DNA of 64,000 bases, from the NCBI RefSeq assembly GCF_012163135.1, contig NZ_JAAVUP010000001.1:434001-498000 (forward strand), written 5' to 3'. The notes below the pieces were generated by a model. That model ran no database searches. It was not told the DNA's origin and saw only the letters and a program-made list of their open reading frames with translations. Below are positions 28,888-37,397 of the stretch, in pieces. A program made the translations under genes and the position numbers. How positions within the stretch are numbered: position 1 is the first letter of the stretch; every line of letters begins with the position of its first letter. This DNA is from Neoroseomonas oryzicola (lineage in GTDB: Bacteria; Pseudomonadota; Alphaproteobacteria; Acetobacterales; Acetobacteraceae).

Positions 28888-31194
28888 ATGCCCGCGACCC
28901 CGAGCTTTCCCGCCCGCGAGTTCGCCGAGAAGGCGAACGAGACGACCACCCGCGCGCTCGAGCAGGTCCGCACCCTCGCGGACGTGATCGGCCGGCACGC
29001 GGCGGCGCAGTACCCCGCCTTCCCCGCCCCCGGCGCGGCGGAGGCGATGCGCGACCTCGCCGCCCGCTTCGCCCGCACCCCCGCCGCCCTCGCCCAGGAT
29101 GCCCAGGCCTATGCGGCGGACGCAGCGCAGCGGCTGATCCTGTTCTGGGACGTGATGCGCCAGGCAGGGAACAACTTCGTCGAGCATGAGCGTGCCGGCT
29201 GCCCGCCGGTGCTGGTGTTCGACTACGAGACGGTGGTCGACGGCCGGCAACTCGCCCGCCCGGTGAACTACGCCCTGGTCCGGATCACCCCGCCCGAAGG
29301 CTTCCCGGCGACCGACCCCAAGCTGCGCCCCTTCGTCATCATCGACCCGCGCGCGGGCCACGGCGCAGGCATCGGCGGCTTCAAGTCGGACAGCCAGGTC
29401 GGCGTGGCGCTGCGCCGGCGCCACCCGGTCTACTTCGTCATCTTCTACCGCGAGCCGGAGAAGGGGCAGACGATCCTCGACGTGACCGCGGCCGAGGCGA
29501 CCTTCCTGGCCCATATCGCCAAGGTGCATCCGGACGCGCCGAAGCCGGTCGTGATCGGCAATTGCCAGGGCGGCTGGGCGACCATGATGCTCGGCGCCGC
29601 GGCCCCCGAAGCGGTGGGCGCGCTGGTGCTGAACGGCGCACCCCTGTCCTATTGGGCGGGCGAAAAGGGCCGCAACCCGATGCGCTACCTCGGTGGCCTC
29701 GCCGGTGGCGGCTGGCCGGCCTCGCTGATGGCGGACCTCGGCAACGGTAAGTTCGACGGCGCCTCGCTGGTCGCGAACTTCGAGAGCCTGTCGCCCGGCA
29801 ACACCTGGTTCAAGAAGTACTTCGACCTGTATTCGAAGGTGGACAGCGAGGCCGACCGCTTCCTCGAATTCGAGCGCTGGTGGGGCGGCTACTTCCTGAT
29901 GACGAGCGACGAGATCCGCTGGATCGTCGACAACCTCTTCATCGGCAACCGCTTCTCCTCGGGCCAGATCGCCCAGGGCGGCGGCGAGACCTTCAACATG
30001 CGCGAGGTGAAGGCGCCGGTGATCGTCTTCGCCTCCTCGGGCGACAACATCACGCCCGTGGGCCAGGCGCTGCGCTGGATCGCCGACGTCTATCGCGACG
30101 AGCAGGAGATCAAGTCGCTCGGCCAGACCATCGTCTACCTGCTGCACGACCAGATCGGGCATCTCGGCATCTTCGTCTCCGGCGCCGTCGCCAAGAAGGA
30201 GCATTCCGAGATCGCGACCACCCTCGAGATGATCGAGGCGGTGGCCCCGGGCCTCTATGAGATGAAGATCACCGGCCACGAAGGCAGCGGCGCCAACGAG
30301 GAGTGGCAGGTCGAGCTGGTGGAACGGAAGATCGCCGACATCCGCACCCTGTCGGGCGAGGCGAGCAACGAAGCCTTCCCCGCCGTCGCCAAGATCTCCG
30401 AGATGAACCAGCACCTCTATGACGTGCTGGTCTCCCCCATCGTGCGCCAGTCCGCGACCGAGGCGGGTGCGGAGGCGCGGCGTCAGGCCAGCCCGATGCG
30501 GATGCGGCGCTACATGTTCTCCGACATGAACCCCTTCATGATGCCGATCCGGGCCATGGCGGGCATGGCGCGGCAGAACCGCAAGCCCGCGGCGCAGGAC
30601 AATCCGTTCCTCGCACTCGAGAAGGCCTGGGCCGACACGGTCGAGCGCAGCATCGATGCCTGGCGCGACATGCGCGACGCCAGCATCGAGACCGCCTTCC
30701 ACGCGATCTATGGCGGCCTCGCCGCGGTGGGCGTGACCGGCGACGACACGGCGGCCGAGGCCGAGGCGGCGCGGCGATCCGTCCAGGTGGAGCCGGCGCA
30801 TCTCTCCGAGGCCCGCGCCAAGGTCGCCGAGGGCGGCTACGCCGAGGCAGTGATCCGCATGATGATCCTGCTGGCCGATGCGCGCGGCGGCGTGCGGCGT
30901 TCGCGCCTCGCCCGCTCCAACGCGCTGCTGACGACCGAGCCGCCCTTCGTCGGCATGAGCCCGGCCGCCCGCCAGGCGATCATCCGCGAGCAGACGGTGA
31001 TCGTGACCCTGATGCGCGACGAAGCGCTCGACACGCTGACGACGCTGCTGCCCGAGGCCGCCGAACGCCGCAAGGCGCTTGCGGCCGTCGAGCATGTCGC
31101 CGGCCCGGACGAGGAACTCGGCGACAAGGCGCGCGAGATGCTGGTGCGGATGCGAAAGACGCTCGGCCTCGGGCCGAAGGTGGCCGCCGCCTGA
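28888..31194 (+). CDS. DUF3141 protein, PHA-synthase-like alpha/beta hydrolase
   Basis: A 768-residue protein of the DUF3141 family, related to polyhydroxyalkanoate synthase. An alpha/beta hydrolase core carries a lipase-like box with Cys226 as probable nucleophile (GNCQGGW), an acid in SSGDNITP (about 386) and a His in HDQIGHLG (about 424). A long helical C-terminal region follows (about 500-768), including an Ala/Glu-rich stretch. AGGGAG precedes the ATG. Its place after MaoC-Pta and AckA supports a role with short hydroxyacyl-CoA or polyester, but catalysis has not been shown for the family. Confidence 0.85.
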   Translation: MPATPSFPAREFAEKANETTTRALEQVRTLADVIGRHAAAQYPAFPAPGAAEAMRDLAARFARTPAALAQDAQAYAADAAQRLILFWDVMRQAGNNFVEHERAGCPPVLVFDYETVVDGRQLARPVNYALVRITPPEGFPATDPKLRPFVIIDPRAGHGAGIGGFKSDSQVGVALRRRHPVYFVIFYREPEKGQTILDVTAAEATFLAHIAKVHPDAPKPVVIGNCQGGWATMMLGAAAPEAVGALVLNGAPLSYWAGEKGRNPMRYLGGLAGGGWPASLMADLGNGKFDGASLVANFESLSPGNTWFKKYFDLYSKVDSEADRFLEFERWWGGYFLMTSDEIRWIVDNLFIGNRFSSGQIAQGGGETFNMREVKAPVIVFASSGDNITPVGQALRWIADVYRDEQEIKSLGQTIVYLLHDQIGHLGIFVSGAVAKKEHSEIATTLEMIEAVAPGLYEMKITGHEGSGANEEWQVELVERKIADIRTLSGEASNEAFPAVAKISEMNQHLYDVLVSPIVRQSATEAGAEARRQASPMRMRRYMFSDMNPFMMPIRAMAGMARQNRKPAAQDNPFLALEKAWADTVERSIDAWRDMRDASIETAFHAIYGGLAAVGVTGDDTAAEAEAARRSVQVEPAHLSEARAKVAEGGYAEAVIRMMILLADARGGVRRSRLARSNALLTTEPPFVGMSPAARQAIIREQTVIVTLMRDEALDTLTTLLPEAAERRKALAAVEHVAGPDEELGDKAREMLVRMRKTLGLGPKVAAA

Positions 31195-31204
31195 CATCGG
31201 CGAC

Positions 31205-31233
31205 ACGCCCCGGAGGCTTTCCCTCCGGGGCGT
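31205..31233 (+). terminator. Strong hairpin after the DUF3141 gene
   Basis: ACGCCCCGGAGG, CTTTC, CCTCCGGGGCGT forms a perfect 12-bp stem 10 nt after the stop. There is no T-tract, but position and strength suggest transcript-end formation for the fabI-to-DUF3141 operon. Confidence 0.55.
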
Positions 31234-31273
31234 CGTGCGGTCTAGGATGCTCGCCCGACTTCCGGCGAGGACC

Positions 31274-32194
31274 ATGGCCGCTGGGCCCGAGAACGCCGAC
31301 GACGTGCTGACCCTGGCGCTGCGCGCGGGACCTCCCGGTGCGGCCCTGGCCAACGCGGAGCGGCGCCTGCTGGCGCGCCGCGCGGGACCGCCCGACGTCG
31401 CCGCCGCGATACGCGAGGCGCTGGCCGCAGCCACCGGTACCGACGATGCGGAGGACCCGGCAGCCGCGACCGCGCTCGCCATCGCCGAGGCCGTGGAGCG
31501 GCACGGGGCCGCCTTTCCGGCCGGGGCCGAGCCTGCCTATCACGACCGCCACCACCAGGCCGAAGCGACCATCGCCATGGGCTGGCTCGCGGGCGCCGCG
31601 CGGCGGCTCGGGCTGCTCGGGGCCGAGGAGGCGGCGGTCGCCGTCGCGGCGATGGCGGCGCACGACCTGCTGCATGACGGCAAGGTGCATGCGGAGCGCG
31701 GCCTGCTCGAGCGGCGCTCGGCCGACACGGCCGCGGCCATCGCCGAGCGCTGCGGGATGGACCCCGCGGACGTGGCCGAGATGCGCCGGATCATCCTCGC
31801 CACCACCTGGCCCTGGGAGGATGGCGAGGCACCGGACCTCGCCTGCCGGCTGGCGCGGGAAGCGGACCTTTTCGGCAGTTCCCTGCCGGCACTCGGGCCG
31901 CAACTCGGCCGCCTGCTCGCGGTGGAACTCGCGATGGCGGGACAGCCCGCCCCGGAAGACGTCGCGAGCCACGCCGCGCGCCTCGCGTTGCTACGGATGC
32001 AGCCGCCGCCGACGCCGCCGGCGCGGTGCCTCGGCCTCGACGCCGTGCGCGCGGCGCAGGTCGCGGCCTATGGGGAGGCGGCGCGGCGCCTCGGCATCGA
32101 TCCACCGACGCCGGAGGCCGGGGCGGCGGCGCTGGACGGCATGGACCTCGCGGATGCCGAGGCGCTGCTGGCCTGGAGCCGGGCGGCGCCATGA
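31274..32194 (+). CDS. HD-type (class I phosphodiesterase-like) metal hydrolase
   Basis: A 306-residue mainly helical protein. Tyr89-His90-x3-His94, then His130-Asp131-x2-His134-x-Gly136, and Asp198 in a later helix reproduce the metal-binding layout of class I cyclic-nucleotide phosphodiesterases (YHNxxH, HDxxHxG, distal Asp). The Asn of YHN is Asp here. Its stop overlaps the start of an adenylate cyclase gene by 4 nt, which strengthens a cAMP-degrading role, but other HD hydrolase functions remain possible. The ATG at 31274 follows GAGGA closely; an ATG at 31247 is an alternative start. Confidence 0.68.
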   Translation: MAAGPENADDVLTLALRAGPPGAALANAERRLLARRAGPPDVAAAIREALAAATGTDDAEDPAAATALAIAEAVERHGAAFPAGAEPAYHDRHHQAEATIAMGWLAGAARRLGLLGAEEAAVAVAAMAAHDLLHDGKVHAERGLLERRSADTAAAIAERCGMDPADVAEMRRIILATTWPWEDGEAPDLACRLAREADLFGSSLPALGPQLGRLLAVELAMAGQPAPEDVASHAARLALLRMQPPPTPPARCLGLDAVRAAQVAAYGEAARRLGIDPPTPEAGAAALDGMDLADAEALLAWSRAAP

Positions 32195-33399
32195 AGGCGC
32201 GCGCGACGTCGCTGCTGGCGACGATGCTCGGCATGGCCTTCGCCGGCTGCGGCGTGCTGTTCGCCGCGGTGGCGATCGCGGCGACGGGGCGCGATGCAGT
32301 CCTGGCCTTCGCCGTCGCCGCGACCGGCATCCTCATCGTGGCGGGCGGGCTTGCCTATGCGGCGCGGCGCGTCGCGCGCGGGCTCGGCGTCCTGACGAAG
32401 GAGGCGGAGGGCATCCGCCGGCTCGACCTCGCCGGCACGCCGCCCACGCCCGGCGGCGCCGCCGAGGTCGATGCGCTGGCCGATGCGATGGGCGGGATGA
32501 AGTCGGCGCTGCGGCTGTTCAGCGTCTATGTCCCGCGCGACCTGGTGCGGAAGCTGATGGCCGAGGGCGCCGAGGCGAAGCTCGGCGGGGAACGCCGGCG
32601 CCTGACGGTGATGTTCTCCGACGTGCAGGGCTTCACCACCATCGCCGAGCGCATGGACCCGGAGGAGCTGATGCACATCACCTCCACCTACTTCCAGGCG
32701 CTGACCGACACGCTGCTCGAGCAGCATGCGACGATCGACAAATATATCGGCGACGCCATCATGGCGATCTGGAACGCACCGAAGCGCGACCTGGCGCACG
32801 CCATGCACGGCTGCCGCGGCGCGCTGCACGCGAAGCACCTGACGTTGCAGCTCGAACAGGAGTTCGCCGCCCGCGGCTGGCCGCGCCTGCACACGCGCTT
32901 CGGCGTGCACAGCGGCGACGCGGTGGTGGGCAATGTCGGGTCGTCCGACCGCATGGCCTATACGGCGATCGGGTCGATGGTGAACCTCGCCTCGCGGCTC
33001 GAGGGCATGAACAAGATGTACGGGACGCAGATCCTGGTCTCGGAATCGACGCGCATCGGCGCCGGCAGCGGCTTCGTCTTCCGCCCGGTGGACCTGGTGC
33101 TGGCCAAGGGCGCGCAGGATCCGCTCGAGGTGCATGAGCTGGTCGGGCTGTCGGTCGCCTCCGGGCCCAAGGAGGCTGCCCTGGTCGCGGACCCGGCGCT
33201 GGTCGCGCGCCTGCCCGCCTGGGGCGAGGCGATCCGCCGCTTCCGCGCCGGGCAGTTCGACCGCGCGACCGAGGCGCTGCGCGAAGCCGGCGATCCGGAG
33301 CACGACCCGCTCATCGCCGCCTATGCCGCGCGCATCGCCCGCTATCCGGACGGACCGCCGCGCGACTGGTCGCCGGTGACGAAGCTCGACAGCAAGTAG
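32191..33399 (+). CDS. Class III adenylate cyclase, membrane-anchored
   Basis: A 402-residue protein. Two membrane helices (about 5-30 and 35-55) lead to a short HAMP-like linker and a cyclase domain from about residue 135. Metal ligands Asp144 and Asp188 have the normal 44-residue spacing. Lys184 and Thr258 occupy the adenine-selecting positions, and Asn265 and Arg269 the transition-state positions, so cAMP rather than cGMP is predicted. The ATG overlaps the HD hydrolase stop. A C-terminal 80-residue tail looks helical. It is followed after 6 bp by a patatin gene. Confidence 0.9.
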   Translation: MKARATSLLATMLGMAFAGCGVLFAAVAIAATGRDAVLAFAVAATGILIVAGGLAYAARRVARGLGVLTKEAEGIRRLDLAGTPPTPGGAAEVDALADAMGGMKSALRLFSVYVPRDLVRKLMAEGAEAKLGGERRRLTVMFSDVQGFTTIAERMDPEELMHITSTYFQALTDTLLEQHATIDKYIGDAIMAIWNAPKRDLAHAMHGCRGALHAKHLTLQLEQEFAARGWPRLHTRFGVHSGDAVVGNVGSSDRMAYTAIGSMVNLASRLEGMNKMYGTQILVSESTRIGAGSGFVFRPVDLVLAKGAQDPLEVHELVGLSVASGPKEAALVADPALVARLPAWGEAIRRFRAGQFDRATEALREAGDPEHDPLIAAYAARIARYPDGPPRDWSPVTKLDSK

Positions 33400-33405
33400 G
33401 CAGGC

Positions 33406-34428
33406 ATGGCGAAGGGCAACCGCAGGAAGATCAAGCTCGCCCTGCAGGGCGGCGGTTCGCACGGCGCCTTCACCTGGGGCGTGCTGGACCGGATCCTGGC
33501 CGACGAGCGGCTGGAAGTGGAAGCCGTGGTCGGCACCAGCGCCGGCGCGATGAACGGCGCCGTGCTGACCGACGGGCTGATCGCCGGCGGGCCGGAGGAG
33601 GCACGCCGGCGGCTCGATTGCTTCTGGGAAGGCATCGGCGCCATGGCGGCGATGTCCCCGATCCAGCCGACGCCGATCGACCTCATGTTCAGCAAGGGGA
33701 ACATGGATTTCTCCCCGCTGTGGCGCATCGCGGACGTGATGCTGCGGCAGTTCTCGCCCCATGAACTCAACCCGGCGAACCAGAACCCGCTGCATGAGCA
33801 CCTGGAAGCGAGCGTCGACTTCGCCCGGCTGCGCAGCGCCGCGGGCCCTGCCCTGTTCGTCTGCGCGACCAATGTGCTGACCGGGCGGCTGCGCGTCTTC
33901 GAACGTTCGGAGATGAGTTCCCAGGCGGTGCTCGCCTCGGCCTGCGTGCCGTTGCTGCATCATGCGGTGGAGGTCGAGGGGCAGCACTACTGGGATGGCG
34001 GCTATTGCGGCAATCCGCCGATCTTCCCGCTGATCTACATGGGCGGCGCGCCGGACATCCTCATCGTCCAGCTGAACCCGATCAACATCCCCGAGGTGCC
34101 GCGCGACATCCGCGCCATCGTGGACCGGATGAACACCCTCGCCTTCAATTCCTCCCTGATGCGGGAGATGCGGATGATCCGCTTCGTGACGGACCTGATC
34201 GACCAGGGACAGTTGCCCAAGGACCGGCACCTGCGCTGCTTCATCCACACGATCGATGCCGAGGAGGAACTCGCCGCCTTCAACGCGAGTTCCAAGATGA
34301 ACGCGAGCACCGGGTTCCTGCACCATCTGCGCGACCTCGGCATCCAGCGGGCGGAGGAATTCCTCGACGCGCATTTCGACGCCATCGGGGAAAGGTCCTC
34401 GACCGACGTGGTGTCGAAGTTCCTTTAG
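33406..34428 (+). CDS. Patatin-like phospholipase
   Basis: A 340-residue patatin-fold acyl hydrolase. The oxyanion loop is GGGSHG (15-20), the nucleophile is Ser45 in GTSAG, and the catalytic Asp197 lies in WDGGYCGNPP, completing the Ser-Asp dyad. There is no signal peptide, so it should act in the cytoplasm on lipids or possibly intracellular polyester. It follows the adenylate cyclase by 6 bp and is probably in the same operon. It converges with the PLP decarboxylase gene with 3 bp between stops. Confidence 0.92.
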   Translation: MAKGNRRKIKLALQGGGSHGAFTWGVLDRILADERLEVEAVVGTSAGAMNGAVLTDGLIAGGPEEARRRLDCFWEGIGAMAAMSPIQPTPIDLMFSKGNMDFSPLWRIADVMLRQFSPHELNPANQNPLHEHLEASVDFARLRSAAGPALFVCATNVLTGRLRVFERSEMSSQAVLASACVPLLHHAVEVEGQHYWDGGYCGNPPIFPLIYMGGAPDILIVQLNPINIPEVPRDIRAIVDRMNTLAFNSSLMREMRMIRFVTDLIDQGQLPKDRHLRCFIHTIDAEEELAAFNASSKMNASTGFLHHLRDLGIQRAEEFLDAHFDAIGERSSTDVVSKFL

Positions 34429-34431
34429 CGG

Positions 34432-35676
34432 TCAGTAGGTCCGCTCGTTGGCCCCCATGCGCGCCGCAGCACCGCCGCGCGTGGCGGTGACGGCGCGGGA
34501 GACGGCGGCGACGTAATCCTCCGCGTAGTGCCGGTGGATCGGGTTGAGGTGCAGGTGAACCCCGTCCGGCTGCTGCTGGCGGCCGACCAGCCAGCCCTCG
34601 GCATCCATCGCCGCGGCGACCTTGCCGATGTCGAGCGCCGGGTCCGTGGCGCGCCAGACCAGGATGCCGAGGTCGTTCGGCATCAGGACCTCGAGGCCCG
34701 GAATGGCCTCGATGCCCGCGGTGATGATGGCCTTGGCCTCCATGATGAGGCGGGCGCAACGGAGATAACCCTCCTCGCCGAGGTGGTTCATCGAGGCCCA
34801 GGCGGCCGCGACCGCGCCGCCGGGCCGCGTGCCCTGAGTCGTGTAGGCGGCATAGGGCCCGCGCTGCCAGGCGCGACTTTCGAACTTGTGCCATTCGCGG
34901 TCGGCCGCATCGGCCATCAGCAGCAGGGAGGCCCCCTTCGGCGCCATGCCATGCTTGTGGATGTCTGCGGACAAGGAGGTCACGCCCGGCACGTCCAGCT
35001 CGAAGCGCGGGATGTCGTGCCCGAGCCGGCGCACATAGGGCGCGAGGAAGCCGCCCACGCAGGCATCGACATGCATCCATGCGCCGCGTTCGGCCGCCAG
35101 CGCCGCAAGTTCGGCAATGGGATCGAAGGTGCCGAAGGGATAGTTCGGCGCGGAACCGACCAGCGCGACGGTGTCGCCGTCCATGCGCGCCGCCATGGCC
35201 GAAACATCCGCGCGATAGTCCGGCCCAACCGGCACGCGGCGGGCTTCGAGGCCGAGCGCCTCGGCCGCGCGGTCGAAGGTGAGATGCGCACTGTCCGGCA
35301 GCACGATGTTGCCCTGCGGCGTGCCACGTCGCGCATGCGCGCGGTTCCGCGCCGCCATCATGGCGAGGAAGATGCTTTCCGACCCGCCCGAGGTGAAGGT
35401 CCCGCCCGCCTTCGCCCCGCCGCCGAGCAGGCCGAGCGCCATGGCGATGACGTCGTCCTCCAGCGACTTCAGGCTGGGATAGGCGCGCTGGCCGAGGTTG
35501 TTCTCCGTCCAGTAGGCCAGGTAGGCCTCCTGCTGGACGCGCTCGAGCTCCTCGTCGAGCCAGTAGAAATAGACGGCGAGCTTGCCGTGCCGCCAGTCGC
35601 GGTCGCCCGACTTGCGCGCGGCGAGTTCGGCCATGAGGTCGGTGCGGCTGCGGCCGGTGGCGGGGATGCTGGTCAT
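34432..35676 (-). CDS. PLP-dependent decarboxylase / sphingosine-1-phosphate lyase-like enzyme
   Basis: A 414-residue fold-type I PLP enzyme of the group II decarboxylase/S1P-lyase branch. Conserved elements are GTFTSGGSESIFLAMMAARNRA, HVDACVGGF and the Schiff-base Lys in SADIHKHGMAPKG. The ATG at 35676 follows AAGGAGG. The substrate is unknown: the family includes glutamate and aromatic decarboxylases and phospho-sphingoid lyases. It overlaps the phosphoribosyltransferase gene by 4 nt and ends an operon that begins with a 2-oxoacid oxidoreductase, a context that does not settle its role. Confidence 0.85.
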   Translation of the reverse strand: MTSIPATGRSRTDLMAELAARKSGDRDWRHGKLAVYFYWLDEELERVQQEAYLAYWTENNLGQRAYPSLKSLEDDVIAMALGLLGGGAKAGGTFTSGGSESIFLAMMAARNRAHARRGTPQGNIVLPDSAHLTFDRAAEALGLEARRVPVGPDYRADVSAMAARMDGDTVALVGSAPNYPFGTFDPIAELAALAAERGAWMHVDACVGGFLAPYVRRLGHDIPRFELDVPGVTSLSADIHKHGMAPKGASLLLMADAADREWHKFESRAWQRGPYAAYTTQGTRPGGAVAAAWASMNHLGEEGYLRCARLIMEAKAIITAGIEAIPGLEVLMPNDLGILVWRATDPALDIGKVAAAMDAEGWLVGRQQQPDGVHLHLNPIHRHYAEDYVAAVSRAVTATRGGAAARMGANERTY

Positions 35677-36332
35677 GGGGCCTCCTTCCCGGCGCCGCGC
35701 AGGATGGCGAGCACCTCCTCGTCCTCGAGCTGGTGGAAATCCGCGTAGCAGCCACCGATGCCGGCCGGGATGTCGGAGATCTCGGCGCAGACGATGCGGT
35801 CGCATTCGCCATCGAGCGACGCGATCGAGGAGGCAGGCGCCACGGGAACCGCGAGGATCAGGGGCGAGGCCCCCTGGGCCCGCAGCGATTGCAGCGCCGC
35901 ACGGGCCGAGACACCGGTGGCGAGGCCGTCATCGACCAGGATCACCGCCCGCCCGCGCGGGTCCGGCCGCTGCAGGCCAGCCAGGTAGAGCGCCTGCCGG
36001 CGTTCCAGTTCGTGCCGCTCGCGCGTCTCGACCGTGGCGATGTCGTCGGGGCCGAGGCCACAGCCCGCGACGATTTCGCGGTTCAGCACCGGTGCCTCGG
36101 CACCTTCGGCCAGCGCGCCGAAGCCGAGTTCCGGCTGCCAGGGCACGCCGAGCTTCCGCACCAGGAAGGGCAGCAGCGGCGCCTTGAGACCCTCGGCGAC
36201 CGGCGCGGCGACGGCGATGCCGCCGCGCAGCAGCCCATAGACCAGCGCATCCTTCAGCCCGAGCGGCGCCAGCAGCGGGACGAGACGCACACCCGCCTCC
36301 CGTCGGTCGCGGAAGAGCGCGTCACGCCACAT
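35673..36332 (-). CDS. Phosphoribosyltransferase-family protein
   Basis: A 219-residue type I PRTase fold. The PRPP-binding signature VILVDDGLATGVSARAAL is clear, and an N-terminal hood (LLRGGIAVAAPVAEGL, ELGFGAL) resembles the PRTase-like proteins often found beside hydrolases or erythromycin-esterase genes. No purine or pyrimidine specificity can be read, and many members are not true nucleotide synthases. It lies 9 bp after korB and overlaps the PLP decarboxylase gene (ATGA). Confidence 0.85.
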   Translation of the reverse strand: MWRDALFRDRREAGVRLVPLLAPLGLKDALVYGLLRGGIAVAAPVAEGLKAPLLPFLVRKLGVPWQPELGFGALAEGAEAPVLNREIVAGCGLGPDDIATVETRERHELERRQALYLAGLQRPDPRGRAVILVDDGLATGVSARAALQSLRAQGASPLILAVPVAPASSIASLDGECDRIVCAEISDIPAGIGGCYADFHQLEDEEVLAILRGAGKEAP

Positions 36333-36341
36333 CGCGGCCGG

Positions 36342-37397
36342 TCACCGCAGCGAGGCGTTGATCCTCTCGAGCGCGTCGACGCCCGGGCACAGATCCGCAT
36401 CGCCGAGCGAGTTCAGCGCCGCCGCCACCGTGCCGAGGTTCTGGTGCAGCGGCTTCGCCTCGGGCTCGACGTAGATCAGGCCGGTGACGATCTCGCCCGC
36501 GGCCTTGCGCTCCATCAGGTAGTGCATGGCGGAGGCGCGGTCGGTCGGGTCATGCCCGTCATGCAGCTTGCGCAGGCGCAGGATCGTGCCGTCGTGCTGC
36601 ACGACCTCGGTCAGCGCGCCCGGGGCGTAGGAGGCGGTGATCTCCTGCCGCGGCAGCATGACGTCCAGGCGGTTCAGCGCGTCGTTGTGCTCGCGCACGT
36701 AGTCGTAGGACTTCGTGCTGCCCGGGTGGTTGTTGAAGGCGACGCAGGGGCTGAGCACGTCGATGAAGGCGGAGCCCTCATGCAGCAGCGCGGCTTCGAT
36801 CAGCGGCACCAGCTGTTCCTTGTCGCCCGAGAAGGACCGCGCGACGAATGTCGCACCGAGCTGCACCGCGATGGCCGCCAGGTCGATCGGCTGGTCGGTG
36901 TTGACGTTGCCCTTCTTCGCGACTGACCCCTTGTCCGAGGTCGCGGAGAACTGCCCCTTGGTCAGCCCGTAAACGCCGTTGTTCTCGACGATGTAGGTCA
37001 TGTTCACGCCGCGGCGGATGCTGTGCGCAAACTGGCCGAAGCCGATCGAGGCACTGTCCCCGTCACCTGAGACACCGAGGTAGATCAGGTCCCGGTTCGC
37101 CAGGTAGGCGCCGGTGAGCACCGAGGGCATGCGCCCATGCACGGAATTGAACCCGTGCGCCGCGCCGAGGAAGTAGGTCGGCGTCTTGGACGAACACCCG
37201 ATGCCCGACAGCTTGGCGACGCGATGCGGCGGCAGCGAGAGGTTGAAGCAGGCCTGGATGATGGCCGCGCTGATCGAATCATGCCCGCAGCCGGCACAGA
37301 GGGTGCTGATCGCGCCCTCATAGTCGCGCCGCGTCAGGCCGATCGCGTTGGTCGGCAGCTTCGGATGGTGAAGCTTCGGCTTCGGCAGGTAGCTCAT
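36342..37397 (-). CDS. korB: 2-oxoacid:ferredoxin oxidoreductase beta subunit (KorB)
   Basis: A 351-residue thiamine-diphosphate subunit. It has the CAGCGHDSI start, a GCSSKTP segment and the ThDP/Mg motif GDGDSASIGFGQ ending in VENNGVYG. Together with the alpha subunit it cleaves 2-oxoacids such as 2-oxoglutarate to acyl-CoA, CO2 and reduced ferredoxin. The ATG overlaps the korA stop (4 nt). The subunit organisation (fused gamma-alpha plus beta) favours 2-oxoglutarate over pyruvate, but substrate is an inference. Confidence 0.92.
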   Translation of the reverse strand: MSYLPKPKLHHPKLPTNAIGLTRRDYEGAISTLCAGCGHDSISAAIIQACFNLSLPPHRVAKLSGIGCSSKTPTYFLGAAHGFNSVHGRMPSVLTGAYLANRDLIYLGVSGDGDSASIGFGQFAHSIRRGVNMTYIVENNGVYGLTKGQFSATSDKGSVAKKGNVNTDQPIDLAAIAVQLGATFVARSFSGDKEQLVPLIEAALLHEGSAFIDVLSPCVAFNNHPGSTKSYDYVREHNDALNRLDVMLPRQEITASYAPGALTEVVQHDGTILRLRKLHDGHDPTDRASAMHYLMERKAAGEIVTGLIYVEPEAKPLHQNLGTVAAALNSLGDADLCPGVDALERINASLR

